Below, in pieces: positions 1 through 6,698 of a DNA stretch of 7,288 nucleotides. Source of the DNA: Bacteroidales bacterium (GTDB lineage: Bacteria > Bacteroidota > Bacteroidia > Bacteroidales > P3); NCBI GenBank assembly GCA_900771365.1, contig CAAGNU010000317.1, positions 1 to 7,288 on the forward strand, in the 5' to 3' direction. Each line of letters starts with the position of its first letter. The stretch's first letter is position 1. Below the pieces are notes generated by a model, which saw only the letters and a list, made by a program, of their open reading frames with translations, did not search any database and had not been told where the DNA came from. The position numbers and the translations under genes are program-made.

Positions 1-29
1 CCTGCTTCTGATGTGTTTTTGTATGCCAT
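1..29 (-). CDS. N-terminal fragment of an unidentified protein, truncated by the window edge
   Basis: The minus strand has an ATG at 29-27 followed by eight further codons, reading MAYKNTSEA, before the window ends. The start is supported by position: it lies about 20 nt downstream of the expected transcription start of a near-consensus promoter at 54-84. The leader contains a purine-rich AAAGGGA stretch a few bases before the ATG, which could act as a weak ribosome binding site. Nine residues are too few to assign a family, so no function is proposed. Having its own promoter 120-150 bp beyond the transporter stop codon suggests a separate transcription unit. Confidence 0.5.
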
Positions 30-53
30 ATCAATTCCCTTTCAATTTTTTTG

Positions 54-84
54 CAAAGATACGAAAAATTTCTGACATAACAAA
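54..84 (-). promoter_or_regulatory. Bacteroidota-type promoter for the left-edge gene
   Basis: On the minus strand, TTTG (84-81) is followed by a 19-bp spacer and TATCTTTG (61-54). This fits the Bacteroidota housekeeping promoter pattern, a TTTG or TTG element near -33 and TAnnTTTG near -7. The expected start is around 48-49, giving a leader of about 20 nt before the ATG at 29. It is the best promoter match in the window. No clear terminator for the upstream transporter gene is visible between 85 and 203. Confidence 0.75.
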
Positions 85-203
85 ATGATTAACACTATTT
101 TAATTTATAGAACTCCCCCTATTATGTTTCCTAATCCGCGTTGTGTTCTACGAATCTCTCTTATCTTTTATGTTTCAAACCGTTGTGCTACAAATACCGA
201 ACA

Positions 204-1628
204 TCATGCCAGCACTTTGTCCTGCTCCTTCGGCCCATGCTCCTTGGGACCGCGCGAAGGGGCTACATATCCGGGTCTGAACACCTTGCGCTGAGTGTAG
301 AAAAGCACGGCGGCGAGGACGGCTCCGAGGACATCGCTGACGGTGCAGCTGCACCATACGCCCGTGAGACCTTCGGCGCCGCTGTTGACGAAGATTGCCG
401 GCACGAGGTACATCATCGGGATGAGGAACAGCACCTGACGGGAGAGGCTGGTGACGATAGCAATCCAGGGCTTGTCGATAGATTGGAAGAACTGTGAGTT
501 GGTGATGGTGAAGCCGATGAGCGGCAGCATCACGGTGAGGAATCGGATGGCGGGGGTGGCCAAGGCGATAAGGTCGGCATCCTTGGTGAAGCAGCGCAGG
601 ATGGGATGCGGCAGGAGGCAGCAAACCAGAGCACCGACGAGGCCTGTGGTCACGCACACCAAAAGGGTAAGGCGGTAGGTTTGTTTGAGACGGTTGCTGT
701 GGCCTGCGCCGTAGTTGTAGCCGGCGATGGGCTGCATACCCTGGCAGATACCCAGGAGGAGCATGAAGACGATGAGGCTGGCCGAATTGACGATGCCGTA
801 GGCACCCACGGCCAAGTCGCCACCATAGCGGATAAGCTGACGGTTGATGATCACGGCCACGCCTGCGGCAGCCACATTCATTGAGAAGGGGCTGATGCCG
901 ATAGCCAAGATGTTGCGGAAAATGTAGAGCTTCGGCGCCCAGCAGTGGCGTTTGAAGCGTATGAAGGACTTGGGCTGGATGAAATGTGCCACGGCGAAGA
1001 CCGAGGAGATGACCATGGAGATGGTGGTGGCCCAGGCGGCACCAGCGATGCCCCAGCCGAGAACGGTGATGAAGAGCGCATCGAGCAGGATGTTGAGCAC
1101 AGCGCCGCCCACCATGATGAGCATCGACTTGATGGGGTAGCCCGTCGAGCGGATGAGGCCTGTGAGGTTGAAGGTGAGCGTGGTGAAGAACATACCGGGC
1201 ATGACGATAACCATGTAATCGCGGGCGTAGGAAATAGTGTCGTTCGAGGCTCCGAAGGCATGGAGAATGGGGTCCATGAAGATGTAGGAGGCCGCAACGA
1301 AGAGGAAGCCGAAGATAAAGGTGAGCAGCACACTGTTGCCCAAAATCTTCTCGGCCCAGCGGACATCCTTGCGACCCAACACGATGCTCATGCGGGCGCT
1401 GGAGCCTGCGCCCACCAGCGAGCCGAAGGCGTGAACCATGTTCATGATGGGGAGCGTGATGGCGAGGCCAGCGATGGCAAGGGCTCCCACATACTGGCCG
1501 AGGAACACACGGTCGACAATATTGTATATCGAAGAAATAATCTGGCTCACGATGGTGGGCAGCGCATATATCCACAGCAGGCGTGGAATGCTCAATGTTT
1601 CAAGTTCTTTAGTCTTATCTATAGCCAT
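204..1628 (-). CDS. MATE-family multidrug/metabolite efflux transporter
   Basis: This 474-residue protein is an inner-membrane antiporter of the MATE superfamily, which exports drugs or metabolites using a sodium or proton gradient. About twelve hydrophobic segments fall into two halves of roughly 230 residues. The N-terminal half has the family signature YNIVDRVFLGQYVG (residues 35-48) and a glycine/serine-rich LVGAGSSARMSIVLG stretch (71-85). The C-terminal half has the matching QGMQPIAGYNYGAG motif (296-309), typical of the DinF/MepA-like branch. The protein ends in a charged, probably cytoplasmic tail from about residue 447. The start ATG at 1628 precedes the first conserved helix by about 15 residues; no Shine-Dalgarno site is evident. 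The gene lies 84 bp downstream of the amidohydrolase and could be co-transcribed with it. A 15-bp dyad just upstream may be an operator. Family assignment is firm; the substrate cannot be read from sequence. Confidence 0.93.
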   Translation of the reverse strand: MAIDKTKELETLSIPRLLWIYALPTIVSQIISSIYNIVDRVFLGQYVGALAIAGLAITLPIMNMVHAFGSLVGAGSSARMSIVLGRKDVRWAEKILGNSVLLTFIFGFLFVAASYIFMDPILHAFGASNDTISYARDYMVIVMPGMFFTTLTFNLTGLIRSTGYPIKSMLIMVGGAVLNILLDALFITVLGWGIAGAAWATTISMVISSVFAVAHFIQPKSFIRFKRHCWAPKLYIFRNILAIGISPFSMNVAAAGVAVIINRQLIRYGGDLAVGAYGIVNSASLIVFMLLLGICQGMQPIAGYNYGAGHSNRLKQTYRLTLLVCVTTGLVGALVCCLLPHPILRCFTKDADLIALATPAIRFLTVMLPLIGFTITNSQFFQSIDKPWIAIVTSLSRQVLFLIPMMYLVPAIFVNSGAEGLTGVWCSCTVSDVLGAVLAAVLFYTQRKVFRPGYVAPSRGPKEHGPKEQDKVLA

Positions 1629-1652
1629 TATCTGTTAGTTATCACTTTTTTA

Positions 1653-1667
1653 TGGTGGGTCCTACCA
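1653..1667. promoter_or_regulatory. Near-perfect 15-bp dyad upstream of the MATE gene (possible operator)
   Basis: The plus strand reads TGGTGGGTCCTACCA, an inverted repeat centred on 1660 with six of seven arm positions complementary; the exception is G1657 against T1663. The centre lies about 32 bp upstream of the transporter start, where a repressor would overlap the 5' leader. Operators of this size are common for TetR, MarR or GntR-type regulators of efflux genes, but no regulator gene is in the window. There is no loop, so a DNA dyad is more likely than an RNA hairpin. Confidence 0.3.
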
Positions 1668-1712
1668 ATCGAAAATCATCCGTTGTCACAAAACGTTGAA
1701 AAACCGTAGCGC

Positions 1713-2909
1713 TCACTTTTTTATTCTCATTTCCAAGCATTTCCAAGCGTTATAGGCCTCAAAGCCGCTGGCCAGCTCCAGCGAACGCTCGTCGACCATG
1801 AGGTTGGGTCGGTGGAGGTTGCAGAAGGGGGTGCCGGGGATGTGGATGCCCACGCGGAAATAGCAGGCGGGGATTTTGTCGGCGAAAAAGGCGAAGTCCT
1901 CGGCCGTCATGCGGAGGTCGAGCCATTCAACATTTTCTTCGCCCAGATACTCCACGCCGTTGTCGTGCACCATCTGGGTGCATTCGTCATTATTGATGAC
2001 GGGGAGATAGCCGTAGTCGATGAAGAGGTCGCACTCGCCGCCCATGCTCTCGGCGATGCCGCAGCTCATCTTGCGGATTTTCTCATGGCATTCCAGGCGC
2101 CATTGTGGGTCGAAGGTGCGAATGATGCCCTCCATCTTCACTTCGTCGGGGATGATGTTGGTGCGTCCCTCGCCGATGAACTTGCCGAAACTGAGCACCG
2201 TGGGCATCATGGGAGCCGCGTTTCGGCTCACTAATTGCTGGAGTGCCACAACGATATGTGAGGCGATGAGGATGGGGTCCACGCTGAGGTGGGGTGTGGC
2301 GCCGTGTCCGCCGCGGCCCTTGATGGTCCAGTATAGCTCGTCGGTCGAGGCCATATAGCGTCCCTTCTTCATGCCAATGCGTCCGTAGTCCATCTCGGGA
2401 AGACAGTGGAAGGAATAGATTTCGTTGGGCGTCACCTCGTCGAAGAGGCCGTCGTCCATCATCATGCGGGCACCGCCGGGGTACATCTCCTCGGAGGGCT
2501 CGAAGATGAGCATCACGCTGCCGTGAAGCTCTTCGCGCAAGGTGCAGAGAATCTTGGCGGCGCCGAGGAGGGAGCAGGTGTGCATGTCGTGCCCACAGGC
2601 GTGCATCACGCCGGGGTTCTCCGAGGCGAAGAGCAGCCCCGTGGCCTCGGTGAGGGGCAGGGCGTCATAGTCGGCACGCATAGCCACGCAGTAGCTGTCG
2701 GGCTCGATGCCGCCGCGTATCATAGCCATCACGCCCGTCTTGCCAAGCCCCGTTCTGGGCTCCAGCCCCATCTCGCGAAGCCTTTCGGCGACGAAGGCCA
2801 TGGTGCCGTACTCTTGCTGGCTGAGCTCGGGATGACGGTGCATCCAACGCCGCCACGCTATCACGGTGTCGGCGTTGGATGCTGCCAGGGATTTTATTCT
2901 ATCTTTCAT
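1713..2909 (-). CDS. M20D-family metal-dependent amidohydrolase / N-acyl-amino-acid deacylase
   Basis: This 398-residue protein belongs to the M20D branch of peptidase family M20, which includes hippurate hydrolase, N-acyl-L-amino-acid amidohydrolase and IAA-amino acid hydrolase. It should cleave an acyl group from an amino acid or a small peptide using a two-metal centre. Visible family motifs in order are HRHPELSQQE (24-33), the metal-binding MHACGHDMHT (102-111, Cys105 and His107), EPSEE (137-141, catalytic and metal-binding Glu pair), His168 in FHCLPE, GHGATPH of the dimerisation domain (201-207), AEDFAF (336-341) and the last metal ligand His366 in CNLHRP. All expected ligands are present and the length is normal, so it should be active. 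No signal peptide is seen, implying a cytoplasmic enzyme. It lies 75 bp downstream of ileS on the same strand. The true substrate is unknown; roles in peptide or acyl-amino-acid scavenging are possible. Confidence 0.93.
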   Translation of the reverse strand: MKDRIKSLAASNADTVIAWRRWMHRHPELSQQEYGTMAFVAERLREMGLEPRTGLGKTGVMAMIRGGIEPDSYCVAMRADYDALPLTEATGLLFASENPGVMHACGHDMHTCSLLGAAKILCTLREELHGSVMLIFEPSEEMYPGGARMMMDDGLFDEVTPNEIYSFHCLPEMDYGRIGMKKGRYMASTDELYWTIKGRGGHGATPHLSVDPILIASHIVVALQQLVSRNAAPMMPTVLSFGKFIGEGRTNIIPDEVKMEGIIRTFDPQWRLECHEKIRKMSCGIAESMGGECDLFIDYGYLPVINNDECTQMVHDNGVEYLGEENVEWLDLRMTAEDFAFFADKIPACYFRVGIHIPGTPFCNLHRPNLMVDERSLELASGFEAYNAWKCLEMRIKK

Positions 2910-2943
2910 AATATATCATTTCTTTTTCCCCTAGAAAACCTAG

Positions 2944-2975
2944 CAAATCTAGCAAGGCTAGAAATCCTAGTAAAA
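2944..2975 (-). promoter_or_regulatory. Possible promoter for the amidohydrolase inside the CTAG array
   Basis: On the minus strand, TAGATTTG (2951-2944) fits the TAnnTTTG -7 consensus and is followed by C. A T-run (2975-2972) lies 20 bp upstream but is not a true TTTG. Transcription would begin near 2939, about 30 nt before the amidohydrolase ATG. The match comes from the repeat itself (a CTAG followed on the minus strand by ATTTG), so it may be fortuitous. Confidence 0.3.
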
Positions 2976-2982
2976 TCTAGGA
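2965..2982 (-). other. Small hairpin just downstream of the ileS stop codon
   Basis: On the minus strand TCCTAG and CTAGGA form a perfect 6-bp stem around the six-base loop ATTTTA, beginning 2 bp after the ileS stop codon. The stem is short and the following bases (TTTC) give only a minimal T-run, so it could be at most a weak terminator or an RNA 3'-end stabiliser. Confidence 0.35.
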
Positions 2983-2984
2983 GT

Positions 2985-5900
2985 CTAGGCTTTCACCACC
3001 TTCACCTTAGTGGGCTGGCCTTCGATGATTTCGATTTCCTGTCCTTCATCGAGGCTGTCCACGAGGGCGAAGTCGGTGCAGAGAATCTCGTTGCAGATAT
3101 AGTCCTTGTGCGCGTTCACGGCCTCATCCCACTCGCCGTGGAGCAGACTGACGTGGATGCGGTCTGTGACGTCGAAGGCCTCCTTACGGATGCCCTGGAT
3201 GCGGTTCACCAGCTCGCGGGCGATGCCTTCGGCCTTGAGCTCATCGCTGACGATGATGTCGAGGGCCACGGTGAGGCTGCCCTCGTTGGCCACCACCCAG
3301 CCGGGGATGTCCTGCGTGGCAATCTCGACGTCGGAGAGGAATATCTCGACAGGCTGTCCCTCGATGGTGAGGTCGCACTTGCCGGCGGCCTCGAGGGCGT
3401 TGATCTGCTGTTGCGAGAAGCCCTGTATCTCGGCGCTGATAGCCTTCATAATCTTGCCGTAGCGGGGACCGAGGGTCTTGAAGTTGGGCTTGATGCGCTT
3501 CACGAGGATGTCGTTGTCGGGAGCGAGGAACTCGACCTCCTTGATGTTCAATTCAGAGAGGATGAGATGCTGGACGCGTTCCACCTGCTGGCGGAAGTTC
3601 TCGCCTTGTGCGGGAATCATTATCTTAGCAAGGGGCTGACGCACGCGGAGGTTGCTCTTCTTGCGCAACGAGAGACCCATAGAGCATATCTGCTGTGCCA
3701 GCTGCATACGCTCTTCAAGTGCCTTGTCAATCATCTCCTCGTGGATTTCGGGGAACGGGAGGTGGTGCACCGATTCGGCATCATAACGGCGGGTCACGCT
3801 GTTGAGGTCGAGGAACATACGCTCGCTGAAGAAGGGTGCGATAGGCGACATGAGGCGTGCCAGGGTCTCCAAGCAGGTGTAGAGGGTCTGATAGGCCGAA
3901 ATCTTGTCGGCAGTCATCTCGCCCTTCCAGAAACGGCGACGGCACAGGCGCACATACCAGTTGCTCAGGTTGGCATCCACAAACTCCTGGATGGCACGGC
4001 CTGCGCGGGTGGGCTCGTAGTCGGAGAAAGCCTCGTCGACAGCCTTCACCAGCGTGTTGAGCTCGGAGAGAATCCAGCGGTCGATTTCGGGACGCTCATT
4101 GATATTGAGGTCGGCCTCCTTGTACTCGAAGCCGTCGATGTTGGCGTAGAGGGCGAAGAAGCTGTAGGTGTTGTAGAGGGTGCCGAAGAGCTTGCGGCGC
4201 ACCTCGTCGACGCCCTCAATGTCGAATTTGAGGTTGTCCCAAGGCTGGCTATTGGTAATCATATACCAGCGGGTGGCGTCAGGTCCCTGTTGGCCGAGGG
4301 TCTTGAAGGGGTCCACGGCGTTGCCGAGGCGCTTGGACATCTTGTTGCCGTTCTTGTCGAGGACGAGGCCGTTGCTGATGACGTTCTTGAAGGCCACGCT
4401 GTCGAAGCACATGGTGCCAAGGGCGTGGAGGGTGTAGAACCAGCCACGGGTCTGGTCAACGCCTTCGGCGATGAAGTCGGCGGGGAACTGGTTGTCCTTC
4501 AGCTCTTCGCCCATGTAGTGGATCTGTGCGTAAGGCATGGCGCCGCTGTCGAACCACACATCGATAAGGTCGGGTTCACGCATCATCTTCCTGCCCGTGG
4601 GCGAGACGAGGACGACGCCGTCGATATAGGGTCTGTGGAGGTCAAAGGCCTGGTAGTCTTCGCTCTTATATGGATTTTCTTTCATGAAGCCTGCGGCGAC
4701 GGACTTGTCGATTTCAGCACGGAGTTCTTCCACGCTGCCGATGCACATCTCTTCGCGACCGTCCTCAGTGCGCCAGATAGGCAGCGGGGTGCCCCAGTAG
4801 CGGGAACGGCTCAGGTTCCAGTCCACGATATTTTCAAGCCAGTTGCCGAAGCGTCCCGAGCCAGTGGCTTCGGGCTTCCAGTTGATAGTCTTGTTCAGCT
4901 CAATCATGCGCTCGCGCAGAGCCGTGGTGCGGATAAACCAGCTGTCCAGGGGGTAGTAGAGCACAGGCTTGTCGGTGCGCCAGCAGTGAGGATAGCTGTG
5001 GGTGTGCTTCTCGCTCTTGAAGAGCTTGCCCTGCCCCTTGAGCATGATGACAATCTCCACGTCGAGGCTCATGTCCTTGTCGCTCTTGGTGGCGTCGAAG
5101 GCGTTCTTGACAAACTTGCCTGCGTACTCGCCATAGGCCTGCATGTCGACGTTCTCCTTAGCCCAGGCGGCGTCGAGGTCGTCGAGTTTCCAGAACTTGC
5201 CAGTGCGGTCCACCATGGGGGCCTGCTTGCCGTCGGCGTCGTACATCAGCAGGTCGCCGATGCCAGCCTTCTTGGCCACGCGGGCGTCGTCGGCGCCGAA
5301 GGTGGGTGCGATATGCACGATGCCCGTGCCGTCCTCGGTGGTGACGTAGTCGCCCAGTATGATGCGGAAGGCCTCGCCCTCCAAGGCCGTGCGGTGGGTC
5401 TGCTCGGCAGCGTTGACCACGGTAGGCTTCACCCAGGGAATAAGCTGCTCGTAGGCGATGCCCTCCAAGGCCGTGCCCTTGCATTCGGCGAGGACGGTGG
5501 CGTGGAGAAGTTTCGACTTCTCGTCGGGTTCGCCGTCTGTGAAGAAGCTGGCCATGAGGGGCTTAGCCATGACGATGCGGCAGGGCTCGCCCGTCTGGGG
5601 ATGGGTGGTGTCTAAAAGCACATAGTCGATGGCGGGGCCCACGCAGAGCGCCGTATTCGACGGCAGGGTCCAAGGCGTGGTGGTCCAAGCTATGGCGTAG
5701 GTGTTGCCGCCCTGGAGGTCGGCATATTCGGTGCCGAAGGCCTCGCTCCTGCCCTTCAGGCGGAACATGACCACGCACGTCGTGTCCTTCACATCGCGGT
5801 AGCAGCCCGGCAGGTTCAGCTCGTGGCTCGACAAGCCCGTGCCAGCGGCGGGGCTGAAGGGCTGGATGGTGTAGCCTTTATAGAGAAGGCCTTTGTCGTA

Positions 5901-6398
5901 GAGCTTTTTCAAGAGGAACCACAAGGTCTCGATATACTCGTTCTCAAAAGTGATATAGGGGTGCTTCAAGTCCACCCAGTAGCCCATCTGCTTGGTGAGC
6001 TCGTCCCAGAGGTCCTTGTATTTCAGCACCTCGGTGCGGCAGGCGTGGTTATACTCATCCACGCTAATCTTCTTGCCGATGTCCTCCTTGGTGATGCCGA
6101 GGGTCTTTTCAACGCCGAGTTCCACCGGCAGGCCGTGGGTGTCCCAGCCCGCCTTGCGATCGACATGGTAGCCCTTCTGCGCCTTGTAGCGGCAGAACAC
6201 GTCCTTGATGGTACGCGCCATGACATGGTGGATGCCGGGCTTGCCGTTGGCCGATGGAGGGCCGTCGTAGAAGACAAAGGAGGGATGCCCCTCGGAGAGT
6301 TTCTGTCCGCGCTCGAAAGTCTCGTTCTCTTCCCAGAACCTGCGAATCTCCTCGCCAATCTGGGTCATACTAAGCTGTTTATATTCCTTGTAGCTCAT
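2985..6398 (-). CDS. ileS: Isoleucine--tRNA ligase (isoleucyl-tRNA synthetase)
   Basis: This 1137-residue cytoplasmic class I aminoacyl-tRNA synthetase charges tRNA-Ile and edits mis-activated valine. Features in order: the HIGH-equivalent PGIHHVMA (54-61), WDTHGLPVE (86-94), the CP1 editing domain with WTTTPWTLPSN (238-248) and GTGIVHIAPTFGADD (357-371), DVWFDSGAMP (613-622), KMSKR (686-690), an anticodon-binding helical domain from about 770, and a C-terminal region with LKAEGIARELVNRIQGIRKE (1054-1073) typical of the long type-2 enzymes. It is longer than the E. coli enzyme (about 940 residues), as expected for this branch. Cysteines that bind zinc in the Thermus enzyme are mostly replaced (S182, A185, C472 retained, T475; T544, S599, T601). 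The first ATG is chosen; a second at codon 11 is possible. It has its own promoter and an 85-nt leader with a hairpin, and may lead an operon with the two downstream genes. Confidence 0.98.
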   Translation of the reverse strand: MSYKEYKQLSMTQIGEEIRRFWEENETFERGQKLSEGHPSFVFYDGPPSANGKPGIHHVMARTIKDVFCRYKAQKGYHVDRKAGWDTHGLPVELGVEKTLGITKEDIGKKISVDEYNHACRTEVLKYKDLWDELTKQMGYWVDLKHPYITFENEYIETLWFLLKKLYDKGLLYKGYTIQPFSPAAGTGLSSHELNLPGCYRDVKDTTCVVMFRLKGRSEAFGTEYADLQGGNTYAIAWTTTPWTLPSNTALCVGPAIDYVLLDTTHPQTGEPCRIVMAKPLMASFFTDGEPDEKSKLLHATVLAECKGTALEGIAYEQLIPWVKPTVVNAAEQTHRTALEGEAFRIILGDYVTTEDGTGIVHIAPTFGADDARVAKKAGIGDLLMYDADGKQAPMVDRTGKFWKLDDLDAAWAKENVDMQAYGEYAGKFVKNAFDATKSDKDMSLDVEIVIMLKGQGKLFKSEKHTHSYPHCWRTDKPVLYYPLDSWFIRTTALRERMIELNKTINWKPEATGSGRFGNWLENIVDWNLSRSRYWGTPLPIWRTEDGREEMCIGSVEELRAEIDKSVAAGFMKENPYKSEDYQAFDLHRPYIDGVVLVSPTGRKMMREPDLIDVWFDSGAMPYAQIHYMGEELKDNQFPADFIAEGVDQTRGWFYTLHALGTMCFDSVAFKNVISNGLVLDKNGNKMSKRLGNAVDPFKTLGQQGPDATRWYMITNSQPWDNLKFDIEGVDEVRRKLFGTLYNTYSFFALYANIDGFEYKEADLNINERPEIDRWILSELNTLVKAVDEAFSDYEPTRAGRAIQEFVDANLSNWYVRLCRRRFWKGEMTADKISAYQTLYTCLETLARLMSPIAPFFSERMFLDLNSVTRRYDAESVHHLPFPEIHEEMIDKALEERMQLAQQICSMGLSLRKKSNLRVRQPLAKIMIPAQGENFRQQVERVQHLILSELNIKEVEFLAPDNDILVKRIKPNFKTLGPRYGKIMKAISAEIQGFSQQQINALEAAGKCDLTIEGQPVEIFLSDVEIATQDIPGWVVANEGSLTVALDIIVSDELKAEGIARELVNRIQGIRKEAFDVTDRIHVSLLHGEWDEAVNAHKDYICNEILCTDFALVDSLDEGQEIEIIEGQPTKVKVVKA

Positions 6399-6452
6399 GA
6401 AAATACCAATATATATATAGTTATTTATTCATATAAAATACACAACACTAAC

Positions 6453-6479
6453 CCCTTACACGAAAGCATCATATAAGGG
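6453..6479 (-). promoter_or_regulatory. Hairpin in the ileS 5' leader
   Basis: In the minus-strand transcript the arms 6479-6470 (CCCUUAUAUG) and 6462-6453 (CGUGUAAGGG) pair over ten base pairs, including two G-U pairs, around the seven-base loop AUGCUUU. It starts only a few bases after the predicted transcription start near 6483 and ends about 55 nt before the ileS ATG. No U-run follows, so it is not an intrinsic terminator. It does not resemble a T-box, which would also be unexpected in this phylum. A role in mRNA stability or translation is possible but unproven. Confidence 0.5.
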
Positions 6480-6488
6480 TACAGACTG

Positions 6489-6519
6489 CAAAGATACGAT
6501 TTTTTTTCAATATAAAACG
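6489..6519 (-). promoter_or_regulatory. ileS promoter (Bacteroidota type)
   Basis: TATCTTTG on the minus strand (6496-6489) exactly fits the TAnnTTTG -7 consensus and shares the extended core TCGTATCTTTGCA with the sites at 54 and 7062. The -33 element is weak: the nearest candidates are GTT at 6519-6517 with a 20-bp spacer and the adjacent T-run. Transcription should start near 6483, giving an 85-nt leader to ileS. Its position directly upstream of a housekeeping gene supports function. Confidence 0.7.
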
Positions 6520-6529
6520 ATAATTTTTT

Positions 6530-6564
6530 GTAAACTGTGAATGGTAAGTTGTGAACTGACAATT
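6530..6564. repeat. Degenerate heptamer repeat block upstream of the ileS promoter
   Basis: Five consecutive 7-bp units fit on the plus strand: GTAAACT, GTGAATG, GTAAGTT, GTGAACT and GACAATT. Their shared pattern, G(T/A)(G/A)A(A/C)NT-like, resembles the better-preserved heptamers at 6790-6859. The block is short and diverged, so periodicity is suggestive only. Confidence 0.45.
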
Positions 6565-6665
6565 GACGGCTCCCGCCCTGCTCCCCTTCTATATAACCAC
6601 TCAAGGTAGGTTCTATAAATCCAAGAAAATTGAATGATAATAAGATTTTCTACACGAATTCCCAT

Positions 6666-6698
6666 AAATTATTCACCTATTTTTTTTATGAATAATTT
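6666..6698. repeat. AT-rich inverted repeat, 10-bp perfect arms
   Basis: AAATTATTCA (6666-6675) and TGAATAATTT (6689-6698) are exact reverse complements separated by 13 bp that include a T-run. The stem has only two G-C pairs, so as RNA it would be weak; as DNA it could be a protein-binding site or a cruciform-prone element. Two smaller inverted repeats flank it, AGAAAAT/ATTTTCT (6624-6651) and AATTTAT-G-ATAAATT (6712-6726). Confidence 0.6.

Larger units (their letters stand above)
2931..2988. repeat. Phased CTAG tandem array (seven CTAG, about 9-bp period)
   Basis: CTAG tetranucleotides begin at 2931, 2940, 2949, 2958, 2967, 2977 and 2985, giving spacings of 9, 9, 9, 9, 10 and 8 bp. The loose unit consensus on the plus strand is CTAG(A/C)AANN. 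The array fills most of the gap between ileS and the amidohydrolase, and its last copy overlaps the ileS stop codon (TAG on the minus strand at 2987-2985). Because CTAG is self-complementary, copies can pair with one another; the best hairpin is at 2965-2982. Confidence 0.85.

Noticed and set aside
108..150. TAGAAC/GTTCTA inverted repeat downstream of the MATE gene as a possible terminator
   Set aside because: Arms are only 6 bp with a loop of about 31 bases and no T-run follows, so it does not support a terminator call.
175..1575. A 466-codon minus-strand frame overlapping the MATE gene
   Set aside because: It is the out-of-register shadow of the transporter: rich in His, Arg and Pro, without membrane segments or motifs. 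The overlapping frame has clear MATE signatures.
2899..2919. A six-codon reading frame overlapping the amidohydrolase start as a possible leader peptide
   Set aside because: It is very short, has no biased amino acid content and no ribosome binding site; AT-rich leaders produce such frames by chance.
2406..5615. A plus-strand open frame of about 1069 codons running antisense through the amidohydrolase, the spacer and much of ileS
   Set aside because: It is in exact codon register opposite both real genes, so it stays open simply because they avoid TTA, CTA and TCA codons. Its translation is a compositional mirror rich in Gly, Val, His and Glu with no domain, whereas the minus strand encodes clear IleS and M20 motifs.
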